Origin: Scalesia atractyloides
Lineage: Eukaryota; Streptophyta; Magnoliopsida; Asterales; Asteraceae
Length of the DNA: 64,000 nt
Reading direction: 5' to 3'
Assembly: GCA_947069175.1 (NCBI GenBank)
Contig: CAMTDV010000007.1
Location: 52,900,083-52,964,082 of the forward strand
The notes below the pieces were generated by a model. That model ran no database searches. It saw only the letters and a program-made list of their open reading frames with translations, and had not been told where the DNA came from. A program made the position numbers and the translations under genes. Of the stretch, positions 1 through 12,200 are shown one piece after another (the first letter of the stretch is position 1; each line of letters starts with the position of its first letter).

Positions 1-2706
1 TGTTAAACATCCTAAAATAATATGAGAATAGCAAGAATGCACAAAACACATCGTTTCCGGTCATTCCGCAAACAGTGCACAACTTGACCGGAAAGCGGCC
101 GATCGTCGAAACGACGAATATTTTAGTGGCCGATAGCATCATCCGGGCGTCTAGTGAACTAGTTAAGCATTATTTGGAACTCGGAATCCATTCAACTAAC
201 ATGAGGTCACGGAAACACAACTTTGGAAAAAGTTCGACGGTGGATCATAAAAGTGCCGATATCGATCGAACGGTCGAACGAAAGACATATCGGCCACCCT
301 AACTCTCATATATTCGTCTAGCGAACTAGTCATGAATATTTTTGGATCGGAAATGCACTAATTAGACACCATATTAGTTGTGGTAGTCGAAAACAAAGGC
401 TATCGGTAATAAATAAATAGTTCCGTTTATTAGCGAATATTTCGACGATGAGCGATCTAGCGACATACCGTCATCCGAAACTTATTTTGGAGGATCATAT
501 GGATTAAATGCCATGTAAATACACCCTAAACACAAGTCTTATGCTTAAGATGCTAGAAGATTAACCCTAATTACCATACTTATCTTAATTACAAAATATC
601 TAGAATTATAATATGTGGTAAAAATCAAAGTTACACTTCACCCCCTCCAACGGTCGCAAGTGGGTCCCACCCCACTTGATTTTGTTGAAAAATTAAGCTT
701 GCAAGTATGGGGTTAAAAGATGTGATGGAACTTGAAAGATACACTTGATTATATATGATCATTTCTTATAATCCTATCATTCTTACAACCAAAAATTGCA
801 ACATATCCTCCTTTCCTTTCCCCTTTGTACACGGCTCAACACCACCACCATAGCACCACCATTGTGCCACCAAAAATCACCACTTTATACACCATTTGAA
901 GCCTAATCAAGTCTACTAAAGAAGCTTGCATGGATTGAGCTCATTAGAGATTCTTAAGGAGCTTCTTTTTCTTCTAAATCTTCAAGATATTTGTGCACTC
1001 ATTGTAAGCTAAACTCCTCCATAATTTAGCTTATATTTATGGTTAGATTATTAGTGTACAAGTTGATCATCTTGAAAATCAAGAAAAGATAAGTTAAAAA
1101 CCCTAAAAACAACTTAATAATAACACTAAATATTGTTTATTTTGTGTTGATTATATGCTTATATGATTGTTAGATTGCATGTTGAAGTTGTTTATGTTAA
1201 AAATGTGATATAAATGTTGCATGATCTTGTGTGATTTAGTATAAAAGTGAAGATTTAAACATGTTAAGGTTTAAATCTAAACAAATCATCAACTACATCA
1301 TCCATGAAAAATACTACAACATAAAATAATTTTTATGAATATGAATGATTTTTATGAGAAGTAAACACTTATATTTAAGTTGTAATCACTTTAAAAATGT
1401 GTAGTAATCAAGGGGTTAAGTGCATGAACTTGTTTAAACAACATGCTAAGGTGTTGATTTGAAAAGGCTAATAAATATTAAACACCCACTTGATTTACTA
1501 GGATTTTAAACCACAAAAAGTCATGGATGATGATATTTTGATTATGTAAAATAAATATTAAATGATTATTGATGATGATTATGAGTTTAAACAGGTTTTA
1601 AGTACGTTTTTAAAACGTAGAAACCGCCATAGTTTAGGGGAAACTATGACGAAATTTTCTAAAAATCTAATCGCGATTAAAACATGATTAGTTGGGACTA
1701 AATGCGATTAGTAACTTAAATCGTCATTAAGTGGGCTCTAGTGACAAAGGTTATCTCTAAATAACCAAGTGTTTAAATGAAGTTACATATATATATATAT
1801 ATATAAGTAAAATAAATGCTTTTACAAATATATATTTTTACTTGGAAAAAAATACAAGTATTTATATACATATTTGTCACTCATATATTGTATGTGTACA
1901 TATATGTATTGTATGTATATGTATTAGAAACTTAGGGTATTCACAATAAAAATACCCAATCTCATACAAATACCACACTTAACCAATACACTAAGTGTTT
2001 GTAAATAATAAATATATTCTCACAATGCGTCGAAACAATAAATCGGACAATCAAAGCAATGCGAACAATAGGCGAACATTCAAGATTGCACCGTCGCGTC
2101 GACGACCAACGGGTGAATCGCCAGCACGAAAGGTCGTCACGACAATGGCGATTCTCGACGAAAATGAACATACAATGGACGACGCCGATGACGAGTCTAA
2201 ATATATATTTAGAGTACATATGTTATCGAAAAGAAAAATCCGGAAAGTTAAGTATACAAAAATTTAGAAAAATTATAAGTAAATACTTATAAGAAAAATG
2301 GCTTATAAATATATACATTTGGGCTAGGCCCAAATTGTGAAAAATCATATATTAGGCCCAATTCATAATTTATGGAGGTAGCCCAAAAACTAATAAAAGC
2401 CCAAGGATATAAAAATACATAGGGCTAGGCCCAAAGACGTAAAGTACATGGGCTAGGCCCAAAGACGTAAAGTACATGGGCTAGGCCCAAAGACGTAAAG
2501 TACATGGACTTAGGCCCAAAGACAAAAAGACATGGGCTAGGCCCAAGACATAAAAAAATGGGCTAGGCCAATCATAAATTTATGCTAGCCAGTAAAATAA
2601 CATGGGCTAGGCCCAAAGTCATAAAATTACATGGGCTAGGCCCGACAAGAAAACATGGGCTAGGCCCAGACAAAAAACATGGGCTAGGCCCAATGACATG
2701 TGAAGG
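1..2706 (+). mobile_element. Degraded long LTR of chromovirus type (left part)
   Basis: Non-coding, AT-rich sequence that reads like a diverged relative of the 4.2-kb LTRs at 9264-13490 and 29741-34027. It shares the opening phrase TGTTAAACATCCT, the CGGAC/GAACTAGTTAA stretch, and a similar order of landmarks. The left end is cut by the window. It is interrupted at 2707 by copia-1 and resumes at 7904. No primer-binding site follows its presumed end near 9008, so it is a solo LTR or a 3' LTR. Short open frames here (for example 75-302 and 1995-2267) show no protein features and are not called. Confidence 0.6.
2417..2704 (+). repeat. Minisatellite with GGGCTAGGCCC core
   Basis: About ten tandem units of 24-44 bp, most near 28 bp, each starting ATGGGCTAGGCCC and continuing with a variable A-rich part (AAAGACGTAAAGTAC in the regular units). 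The core is nearly palindromic. The array lies in the degraded LTR, and copia-1 inserted at its right edge; a short GGGCAAGGCCC remnant follows the insertion at about 7902. Confidence 0.85.
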
Positions 2707-3121
2707 TGTTGGTGCATATTGGTGACAACAGCTTAATAGTTTAATAGTTAGTCTTTGAATATTTTGTATTGGGCTTAGCATTTGTGTTTAGCTCGTTAGA
2801 GTTGTAATGGTTGGAGAATGGCCTAGCCCAAGATAAAGCCTAGTATGTGAACATGTAGTATATATACATGTTATGCATTAGGGTTTAAGGGTAGACAAGT
2901 TACACAAGTTGGTTGGAAGAAATCTAAGAGAGTGGCTGAGAGATTTCTAGTAAGTCTTGAAATTGGTTGTAAACACATTGTGTTGGATAATCAATAGAAG
3001 ACAGTTTGAAAGGAATTCTTGTTCGTGTTCTTGTTATTTCTGTGAAATTTGTTCTAGGGGATTCCGCACTCTAGATTGGATAGATGATTCTGTCAAGATC
3101 CATAGGAATATGGGACCTACA
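2707..3121 (+). repeat. copia-1 5' LTR
   Basis: 415-bp LTR starting TG and ending CA, matched by 7483-7898 with only scattered differences, which suggests a fairly recent insertion. A TATATATAC stretch near 2860 and the following GGGTTTAAGGG are in the place where a promoter and transcript start would be expected. Confidence 0.85.
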
Positions 3122-3135
3122 ATTGGTATCAGAGC
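3122..3135 (+). other. copia-1 primer-binding site (tRNA-iMet)
   Basis: ATTGGTATCAGAGC directly follows the LTR. TGGTATCAGAGC is the standard plant complement of the 3' end of initiator methionine tRNA, used to prime minus-strand synthesis. Confidence 0.9.
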
Positions 3136-3249
3136 ATTCGACTCTTGATTATTGCTCGGTTCAGAATCGTGATAGCAGAAAAATTGGTTTTTTGAGTTTT
3201 TAGAGGTTGTTTCTTGAAGTTTTTGACAGCTGTTTTAGGGTTTTGCAGG

Positions 3250-3715
3250 TATTTCGGATTTTCTGCAGGTATTTCGAATTAACAAGTCAAAAGCAAATTC
3301 GTGAGTTGATAAGAAAGGCATTCGGATTAAAAAGCATAGGAATTCGGATTGAAGACTTGACTTTCGGACAGAATTTGCATTTCGGATCTGGAAAACAGTG
3401 CAATTCGGATCAAAAAAGACCATTTCGGATCCATTTCGGACTGAAATTCGGATCAGAAGCTATTTCGGATTGAATTTCGGATCAGAAGTGCATTCCGGAT
3501 TCCATCTCGGATAAGGATTATTCCGGATTCCATCTCAGATCAGAGTATTGTATTCCGGATTTCCATTTCGGATCAGAACAGTGCATTCCGGATTTCATCT
3601 CGATCACTATTCCGGATCACCATTTCGGATTAGCAATTCGGATTACTGTTCGGATTGTCATTTCGGATTGTAAATCCGAGTTACTATTCCGAATTTTACA
3701 CTATTCCGAGTTAGG
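3250..3715 (+). repeat. TTCGGAT / TTCCGGAT motif array in copia-1 leader
   Basis: About twenty irregularly spaced copies (10-25 nt apart) of TTCGGAT, TTCGGAC or TTCCGGAT, with a few reverse-oriented ATCCGAG copies at the right end. The array lies between the primer site and gag. The same motif, on the other strand, occurs in the copia-3 leader at about 61148-61229. The open frame at 3207-3473 is only this repeat read through. Confidence 0.8.
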
Positions 3716-4057
3716 ATTAAGAAAGTGGAAAGTTAACCAGCTGACGTAACCAAAGTTAAACGTTTTTGGACATAGAATTTGATCCACAAACAATTTTGAC
3801 GAACCGATTGGACAGTTAGACTCGTGTGATTTTTAGGGCAAAAAAAATGCACGAAAATTCCTAAAATCACTATCGGACATTATATATCATTGGATCCTGT
3901 ATTGTCGAGACAAGTCTAACGATACAATTTGGTAATCACACTTTTCAGACAAATTTCTAAACGTTTTTACCGGTTTGGTTACGATAAGCTACGGGTTAGA
4001 TTTGGATTTTGACACAGGTATACCAAAATCCATTTAAACTGTTAGCTGGTGTTAAAG

Positions 4058-5710
4058 ATGGGCAAATTGAACAATCTAAGTGAGGGTGTTAAAAGCTGGC
4101 CAAAGCTAATAAATGCTGAACAATATGTGGACTAGAAGAAGAAGTTTGAGGCTTCGGTTCTAAGTGAAGATACTAAGATGTGGAATTGTATGATCGATGG
4201 GTACATTACTCCCACACGTCGAGTTAACGGGAGAATTATGGTACTCTCAATGAGAAGATGGAAGATTCCGAGAAACGTGTATATGATGCTGAGAAGAAGG
4301 CTTTAGCAGCGATAAAGATGTCCTTGCCAACTGATATGAAACAGATCTGTAGTAGGTATGGATCGTCTAGAGAGCTGTGGGAAGCTTTAGAAAAACGTTA
4401 TCAGGTACTTCAAGAAAAAATACATGTGTGAATGAGACTGCAGCTGTAAAGATTGGTGAATGGGCGGCTAAGATAGAAGAGAAGAAGCAAGCTGAGAAGG
4501 AGAAAATGGAAGTCAAGGATGCAAAAGCTACAGTGTGCATGGATGATACAGATGAGCTTAAGCAGAGGCACAGGTACAGTTTCAATCTGTAAGTCATACT
4601 TGTCAAAATTGCACTGAACTACAGGGTAAAGTAGACAAATTATCGGAGCAATACAAAATTCTGTTAGGGGAATTAGAAAAACTGAAAGAGTCAAATGTTC
4701 TTTTGAGTAAAAGGGAGTCAAATTTTTAGATACACTCAATTCAAATGAACAAGAAATCATCAGTTTGACCAGCAAAGTCAATGAACTTTTACAGATCATT
4801 GATTTGGCTCGTGAAACTGTGAAGGATAAGACTAACGCGCTTTCTGAAAAGTGCACCGAATTGGCTGGTGCACAGGCCAAAATTGTTGAACTTCATAGAA
4901 AGTTAGACAAATTTGGAGAATCCTCATTAGTCAGGACTCAAATTCAGAAAAGTTTGAAAAGGAGTAGTGATAAAACAGGAGTGGGGTTTAGTAAAGCTCC
5001 ATCTACTGAGGATAAGTATTACTCCTTTTTGCCAAATGAAGAAGAGCTAACAGATTTTGTGCCTACTACACCCAGCTGTAGTGGATCCGATAACTGTTGA
5101 CATACCTGATAGTCAGGCTCTTTGAAAGAATCTGTTAGGTCAAATAGTACACCTCATAAAGTGGATAAGGATACTAAAGACAAAACAGTCAAATCATTTA
5201 AAAAGGGATCTAAGAGAAAGAAAACTTTAAGAAGAGATCCTATTTTAAATGTCACAACAAAGGGCATGTGGCTAGTTGTTGTCCTTCTAAATGGGTAAGA
5301 AAGCAGAGGCTGAGGTTGAGCTTAAGGATGGAAATCAGGTTGGTTCAAATAAAAATATTAAATCCAATTTTCAAACAAATCAACCAAGATTTCAACCTAA
5401 ACCTTCAACATCAAGAAGATTTGATAGTCCAAGAAAATTTTCTCCCAAATCAAGTCATGTTAATGGAAAATCAAATTGTTTTACAAAGAAAAATTTTGGA
5501 TATCAAAATCGATACCAGTCTTCTGGAAATCGAAACTTTCAAAGAAGAAACAAATATAGGGGTTTTTGTAACTCGAATGTTCAAAATAATCCAAAAGTTT
5601 TTCAAAGATCAGATTATGATAATTTTCAAAGGTTGGAAAATCCAAGAGTTTATTGGAATTCTCGTGATAAAAGGTCCGTGGAAATTATAAATCTTGTTCA
5701 ACAACTTTGA
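4058..5710 (+). pseudogene. copia-1 gag, degraded
   Basis: Gag forms the particle shell of a copia element. From the ATG at 4058 the frame reads like a copia gag (MGKLNNLSEGVKSWPKL), with a stop at 4133-4135 where Trp would be expected. A stretch near 4290-4400 (ALAAIKMSLP, then ELWEALEKRY) is typical of the copia gag core. A long coiled-coil-like segment follows at about 4620-4950. At 5238-5290 one frame holds a CCHC zinc knuckle (KCHNKGHVASCC) whose first Cys appears to be Tyr. The rest, to 5710, is basic and Asn/Gln-rich. Stops and frameshifts make it non-functional. No pol follows. Confidence 0.75.
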
Positions 5711-7482
5711 AGACATCCAAGACACTAATAGGGTTGATGGATATTGGATGGATGTTCCAATGGTCGATGAATCTGGATGACCCAAGACCTTTAAGGCTTG
5801 GGTCCCCCAGTCTAACTAAGTTGTTGAGTGTGTGCAGGATGACCAAGAAGGACTGTTGATGTGTTCAACAGTAGTTATTCCTGTCAATCATCTGAGGTGA
5901 ATAGTAGGTTACACATGGTAAGCGAATCATTTACTTCTGTGATCAAAATTTTTTACTAAAAGTGAAAAACCTACTTGTCAGGTTGGAGTGGGAGTCTGTT
6001 TGTGTTTAAATTTCTGTTTTAGAACTTTACTCCATAAAAACAAAAATTTAGGGGGAAATTTTTCCCTAAGCTAATAAGAGTTTAGTTAGTGCGTGAGTTT
6101 AGGGGGAGTTAGTTGAAAAGTTTAAAGTTTTTGTTAAAAATGAAAAATGAGTTTTTCACTGTGTGAAAAAAAAAAGAAATGATAGTACATCAGCAAGTTA
6201 GGCTGTCACACTGAAATTAAAAGTAAATTGCTTAACTGTGATAGCAGCTTCATCATATGATGTACCAGTAGGCAAAAGGCATGAAATAATCAACTTACCT
6301 TTGCGATACACATAAACTAAACTGTGTATGAGTGGGTAACATATCAGTGGCGTATAGTTTTATAACCTTAAATCTTGCGTTGATAGATTGCAAAAATCTA
6401 AGGTTTTAGGTCTTTATATCGTTATTTCATCCGGGGTATCAAGGTTGTTCTTCTCTGCATCCAGATATATGCTGACCTAGGCACAATCAGGATATCTTAA
6501 AAGAGCTAAAATGCCAAATCCCAAATATTGAAGAAGCTCTCCTAGAGAGTCATTCAAATGTGCAAAATTGCATTACTCGTACCAAAATTTGGTATTTGTC
6601 CTAGCCCTCGTTGGATATTTTGGTCTCTTTGCTGTATGGAAGTACTGACCTGATCACCAATTATCAAACGTTGTAAATCAAAAAGGATGAATTTCGGTAT
6701 ACTCACCTACTACAATGAATTTTTGTGCATACCTTGATCGCGGGGTATGTTCTGAAGTGGGACACACTAGTATATCAGTAATAAATTATCTAAAAAGATT
6801 AAGAGGTAATGGTACTTGAAATGTTCATGTTTTTTTTGTTTTAAGTGGATAAACAATACTGGTAATCGTCTTGAACTGTTTTTTTATGAATATTGCATAT
6901 AAAATAATTAGATAGTTTGAAAACAGTTTGATGTTGCTGATATGATCTTCTTAACGTGAATCTCGCAAAAATAGAGTGTTTATTTTCTTGTTAGTTATTT
7001 GTTTTCAGAAAATACAAAAATGCAAAAAGATTTGTTTTTAAAGTCTCCCAGGTTGATCTGATAAGTTGTTTGGTTTTGCATGATAAGATAAAATATTGGT
7101 TTATCTTTAATGTATAAAAGGACTAATGGTTTTTCAGTTACTTGCTTGTTTTTCTAAACAAATTGATGCATTTATCAAAATGAAGTGCAGAATTCAAGTA
7201 AAGTACATTTTAAGAATGGAATGCAAGATGTGTGAAGAAGCATGGTAGGATCCTTCTACTACATTGCAAAGGGAGATATAGAGGAATTTGGAGATAAGAG
7301 CTTAACCAGAGAATGCTAGTTTACTAATCTACAAAGAATGAAGATTTGGTGATTGGATGCATCAGCTTAGGGGGAGTCTGTTAATGTTAGAATCTGTATG
7401 TAGCTGAAGTTATTCAAAGACCAAAAGATCACAAGATGTTTGAAGACAAAGTTACACTATGAAGCTATTGTCAGAGGGAGTC
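5711..7482 (+). other. copia-1 non-coding 3' internal region
   Basis: No coding frame of note. It contains TTTAGGGGGA-type purine tracts near 6050, 6100 and 7370, and a block at about 6640-6780 that is conserved on the other strand in copia-3 (left and right of the solo LTR at 54970-57860). The last purine-rich stretch, CAGAGGGAGTC, ends against the 3' LTR and is the likely polypurine tract; AGGGGGAGTCTGTTA at about 7370 is a second candidate. Confidence 0.7.
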
Positions 7483-7898
7483 TGTTGGTGCATATTGGTG
7501 ACAACAGCTTAATAGTTTAATAGTTTAGTCTTTGATATTTTGTATTGGGCTTAGCATTTGTGTTTAGCTTGTTAAGAGTTGTAATGGATTGGAGAATGGC
7601 CTAGCCCAAGATAAAGCCTAGTATGTGAACATGTAGTATATATACATGTTATGCATTAGGGTTTAGGGGTAGACAAGTTACACAAGTTGGTTGGAAGAGA
7701 TCTAAGAGAGTGGCTGAGAGATTTCTAGTAGTCTTGAATTGGTTGTAAACACATTGTGTTGGATAATCAATAGAAGACAGTTTGAAAGAAATTCTTGTTC
7801 ATGTTCTTGTTATTTCTGTGAAATTTGTTCTAGGGGATTCCGCACTCTAGATTGGATAGACGATTCTGTCAAGATCCATAAGGAATAGGGGACCTACA
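7483..7898 (+). repeat. copia-1 3' LTR
   Basis: 416 bp, starting TGTTGGTGCA and ending GGGGACCTACA, followed by the GAAGG target duplication at 7899-7903. Confidence 0.85.
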
Positions 7899-9008
7899 GA
7901 AGGGCAAGGCCCAGTTCACACATGGTTCGAGAACAATAATATATATATATATTTTTAAGAAATATATATAACAATATTAGTCGAACAAACTAACTACCAA
8001 CACTATGATAACATTCTAAGCTGTTCAATCATAACAAAGAAACACATAACAAGAATTCAAGATGAACAACAGTATAAGGTCCATTGTGACCTAGGTGTCT
8101 AATGAAACCAATACACATGTTAGGTTACATACGTTGCGGACACCGAATGATAAACAGTACAACTTATACGGAACGCAAAAACTGTGAGTTCATGTCCCTC
8201 CTTTCACTTATTTTAAGTTTTGTTTTAAACTATCGAGGGGTAATACATGTCATGTCAAAACAGTATGTTAGCTATGAGTTAGCAGATAAGAGATCACTGT
8301 GCGTAAGTAGGAAATAACAATAGTAACCATTAATCACTTAGTGACCAAGGTGCAAAAGAGGTAGATCTATTGAGTTTGAGACCCGCTCCACTCCTGTTGG
8401 TATACCCATTGGAGTGCTTTTGTGATCCAAACACATCAAAGAAGTCTCGGTTTGGTTACTTACTTATGGCACAAGTATATCAGGGTGCTCGCGACGCACT
8501 GATAGATCCTTAATTAACTCATTGATGCTAATAACATACTTAGATTACAATACAGGTTTTCAAGGATGACATTTTGATACGAAAACATTAAACTACATGA
8601 ACTCGCCAACTTTATGTTGACTTTTAAAATTACATGTGTTTCAGGAACGCAGGACTTGAGCTGGTGATGGGATCCGGGTATGGGATTTGTCAAGACAACG
8701 ATGTACTACCTTTTGGAGGGTTTGCCTTTTATATCCCAACCTCGTTTGGGTATATAGAGGTCAAAGCCTCAACATGAATTTGTGATGAAAACAATATCTT
8801 ATTTTGGAACATGTGTTTTAAAAACTATGCTTGTAACTGGTAATCTGAAACAAATGACAATGTGATATCACCTTTTGATGACTGAAATATCGGAACGAAA
8901 CTTATGAATGGCATGCATCGTTGTTAATTTATAATGTTTACTATATTGGATGCAAGGATTACCTAATACTCACACACTTGCGCTTCCGCTACGACCAGGG
9001 TGTGAGAA
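7899..9008 (+). mobile_element. Degraded long LTR of chromovirus type (right part)
   Basis: Continuation of the LTR split by copia-1. Landmarks match the right part of the large chromovirus LTRs: GTGAGTTCATGTCC, CATGAACTCGCCAACTTT, and a terminal TGCGCTTCCGC followed by GGGTGTGA (compare GTGCGCTTCCGCC and GGGTGTGACA at 13461-13490). The final CA is lost. No primer site follows. The open frame at 8102-8317 has no protein features. Confidence 0.6.
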
Positions 9009-9263
9009 TTAGAGTCGTATTTTGTTAGAAAGATTCAACTGAATAACATGTTTCATTTAAAAAAAGAGCAAAAATGTGAAATAATCAAATGTATCAAAAG
9101 TATATGAATAATTAAATGTTCTTAATCGTTTTATTAAAAAGAAATCTTATATCATACTTTTGATAATATATTTTCGCTACTCATAAACAATACATCACAC
9201 ATTAAAAAAATGTATATATATACAAAAAAATAGCATGGACAAAAGGTGTTGAAACGTTGGCCT
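9009..9263. other. Spacer between two LTR regions
   Basis: AT-rich, no gene seen. It ends with GGCCT (9259-9263), the left target-site duplication of the large chromovirus. Confidence 0.6.
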
Positions 9264-12200
9264 TGTGACAACTATCACTTTTGGATACTTCTGTACAATT
9301 AAACAGTAAAGTATGCGATGTAAATATGTGTTTCGAAATGACTGAACTGCTTGAATTGCATGACATCAATCTAGAAAATGCATTGAATATGTTATATGAT
9401 GCATATTAATTGTTCAGTGGTTATCATTTAAAAACTGCCTAAAACAGTGCATTGGAAACGACTATTAGACTAGCTGCGGCAGCACAGTGTCAGTACGCAG
9501 TTAAACTACAGATTTAGGACTTAGATAAGAGTCCAATGCAAACTGTATATTAAACCCCATGTGGGAAAGCAAGGATTAACGCTAACACTTTCCGAAAACA
9601 ATACATGCACTGAAAACTGCCGGAACTATACACTATACAGCAATTCAGCAAAATCTAGCAAAACTTCAGCAAATACAAGTTTGAATAATATGCAGAATTA
9701 TTGTTAAACATCCTGCATTTCTTAAAAGACATTGAAAGTATTGTTTGGCACAATAACATATTATATCACGTAAGTCTTGAAAGTTAACGTTTTAACGAAC
9801 CGGCAACGAAACGAACACCCGGACACGATCTGAAACATCATATGAACTAGTTAACAATATTTTAACATCATATAACTAGTTAAAATCATTAAACACAGTG
9901 TTTTGGATTAAAATCCCTAAATTCCATACAGGTTGCTTAAACTTCCGTTTAAGGACCCATTAACGAACCGAGCACCCGTTAAACAACCGAACACAAACTA
10001 GACATAAAATATAAACTAGTTAATATTATTTAAGAATATTAAGCTAGTATATGGCATCTTGTATCTTAAAATATATTAAAAACCCTTAATATATAAATAC
10101 CCTTAACTATACCCCTAAATATCTAACTAAATATTTAACTATGGAAACTAACCAAGATAATTATCATCACCATCAACATGGACGGTCAAGAAAGGGGGCC
10201 CACAAGCCACCAACAATCTTGTCCCCTAAACTACAACATGTTGGAAGGAAGATGTAATTACATGGGGGTTAATATGTTAGGAAAAATCTTGCATAAAGGG
10301 ACATGATTAACACTTATCTTATCATAAAAAATTCAAACACCAAGAACTCCTCCAACTTTGCAAAACCTACGCCACTTTACTCTTCACATAATCTCCATTT
10401 TCAAATTTAATTCAAGGAAATCTAAGGTTATCTTAATGTGTATCAAGCATAGTTAGGAAGGTGACAAGTCTTGGAAGTGGAAGGACCTCATCAAGGAGCT
10501 ATTAACCAGATATTTTTCTTCATCTTCATCTTCTTGTTCTTGTGTGTTACTTCCCTAGCCTTGTGCTAGTAGTAAGTTCCCTTGAATATTAATTTTCAAC
10601 TAGTTAAAGCATATATAATTTATGTACAAGATAACACCTAAAGATTCATGCAAAACAAAGATGAAGAACACTTCCATCTAAGCTAAAAATTATAAGAAAC
10701 AAGTTGTTTATGTTGTGTTATGGAAAATGTTAGTTGGTAGTTTGAGCTAATAGTGATGAACATCGTATGTAGACTTGTTGGATGATGATTAAAAACATAA
10801 TCTAACAAGTGAACACATGGATCTTACAAGATCCACGATCAAAATAATAATGAACTTGTTATACATAATAAATAGACTTTTAAAGTGGATAAAATGATTG
10901 GTAAGATCCTTGAAATGTAGGATGATCATGTGGTTAAAAATAATAAAAGACTTGATGAATATATTTTAACATAATGGATGATCTTGAAAATGTGATTAAA
11001 GTAACTTGTAATATTTTCTAAAAATATATATACATAAGTTGTTAAAAATGATTTTTAACAAAGTTAGTGAATATTAGAAACTAAACCCATTTTTAAAGAT
11101 TTATGAACATCTTAAACACAAGGTTAAAAGACTACAGGTTTTGATTAAACTTTCAAGTTCATCATGACCTAAAAATACATATAAATGTACATGTATTACT
11201 TGGTGAAATGTTTGGGAATAAATTGATGAGTTTTGGAAGCTTAACACATGTTTTTTTAAAACATGGGAAACCTCCTAAATCTAGGGAGACTATGGCGAAA
11301 TTTTTATAAAAATTAAACACTTAGAAAAATATATGTTTACCAAGTCCTTACAAGTAAACTGTTTTGAAGCCATAAATATAAAAATCCCCATATTTTTGTA
11401 TAAAATATAAATTCAAGAAGACATGATTTTTATAAAGATAAAAATGGCATAAATATATATTTTGGAAAAATATATATTTAGTGATCATAAGAATCACAAT
11501 TTATGTGTTTGTTAATTGCATTACATATGTATATAGTTAGGAACTTTAAAAATAAATCATACAAATAAATAATAAGTGGCAAACAAAGAATTACAATATA
11601 TATATATATATATATAAATTAAGCCAAAAGCATAGACAACAAATATTGACTATTCGGACATTGGACTAATATAAAGTATGGACTAAAAATATAATTTATC
11701 GAAGCTTGATAAGTATTATTTTCAAAACCGAACACTTGACAAAATATATATTTTTACAAATATAGAAACTATATGTATTTCGTTGGCACTAAAAACATAT
11801 TATTTTCAAAGTAAATAAAAACATATATTTCAAAAGCCTTCTAAAAATATATTAAGTTTGGTGGAAACTAAAATATATGGTTTCCAGAACTAATCGCAAA
11901 AAATATATTATTTTGGATATATATACACTTACCAAGCATAATAATATACTAACTTGAATATATCTTAAAATTATATAATTTAAGAATATACAAAAATAGG
12001 GGTAATACATACAAGAAATATACGTATTCCTATACGTACAAATACATGCCAATATATATACCATTAATATTTGGTGAAAATTCATTTATACAAGTATTGT
12101 ACTTAACCGTAAGAATACGAATGTAAATACACAATACACCCAATAAAAGCATACCTATACTTGGGGGAAATGCATTGGTATAATACTTAACAATTTCAAT

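Larger units (their letters stand above)
2707..7898 (+). mobile_element. copia-1: gag-only LTR retrotransposon
   Basis: Complete 5.19-kb element. LTRs at 2707-3121 and 7483-7898 both start TGTTGGTGCA and end CCTACA. Target-site duplications GAAGG lie at 2702-2706 and 7899-7903. An initiator-Met primer site follows the left LTR at once. The internal region holds a motif-rich leader, a broken gag at about 4058-5710, and then about 1.7 kb with no reading frame. I found no protease, integrase, reverse transcriptase or RNase H, so it is probably non-autonomous. The copia assignment rests on the gag type, short LTRs and primer site, because pol is absent. Confidence 0.85.

Noticed and set aside
4410..4880. 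156-residue minus-strand open frame
   Set aside because: Antisense to the copia-1 gag coiled-coil region; hydrophobic only because it mirrors Lys/Glu-rich codons.
2707..7898. Hidden copia pol in the 3' part of copia-1
   Set aside because: I read the region in all frames for integrase, reverse transcriptase and RNase H motifs and saw none.
9264..9270. TGTGACA at both ends of the chromovirus LTR as a special direct repeat
   Set aside because: LTRs need only TG...CA; the longer match is probably chance plus a common gypsy LTR ending.
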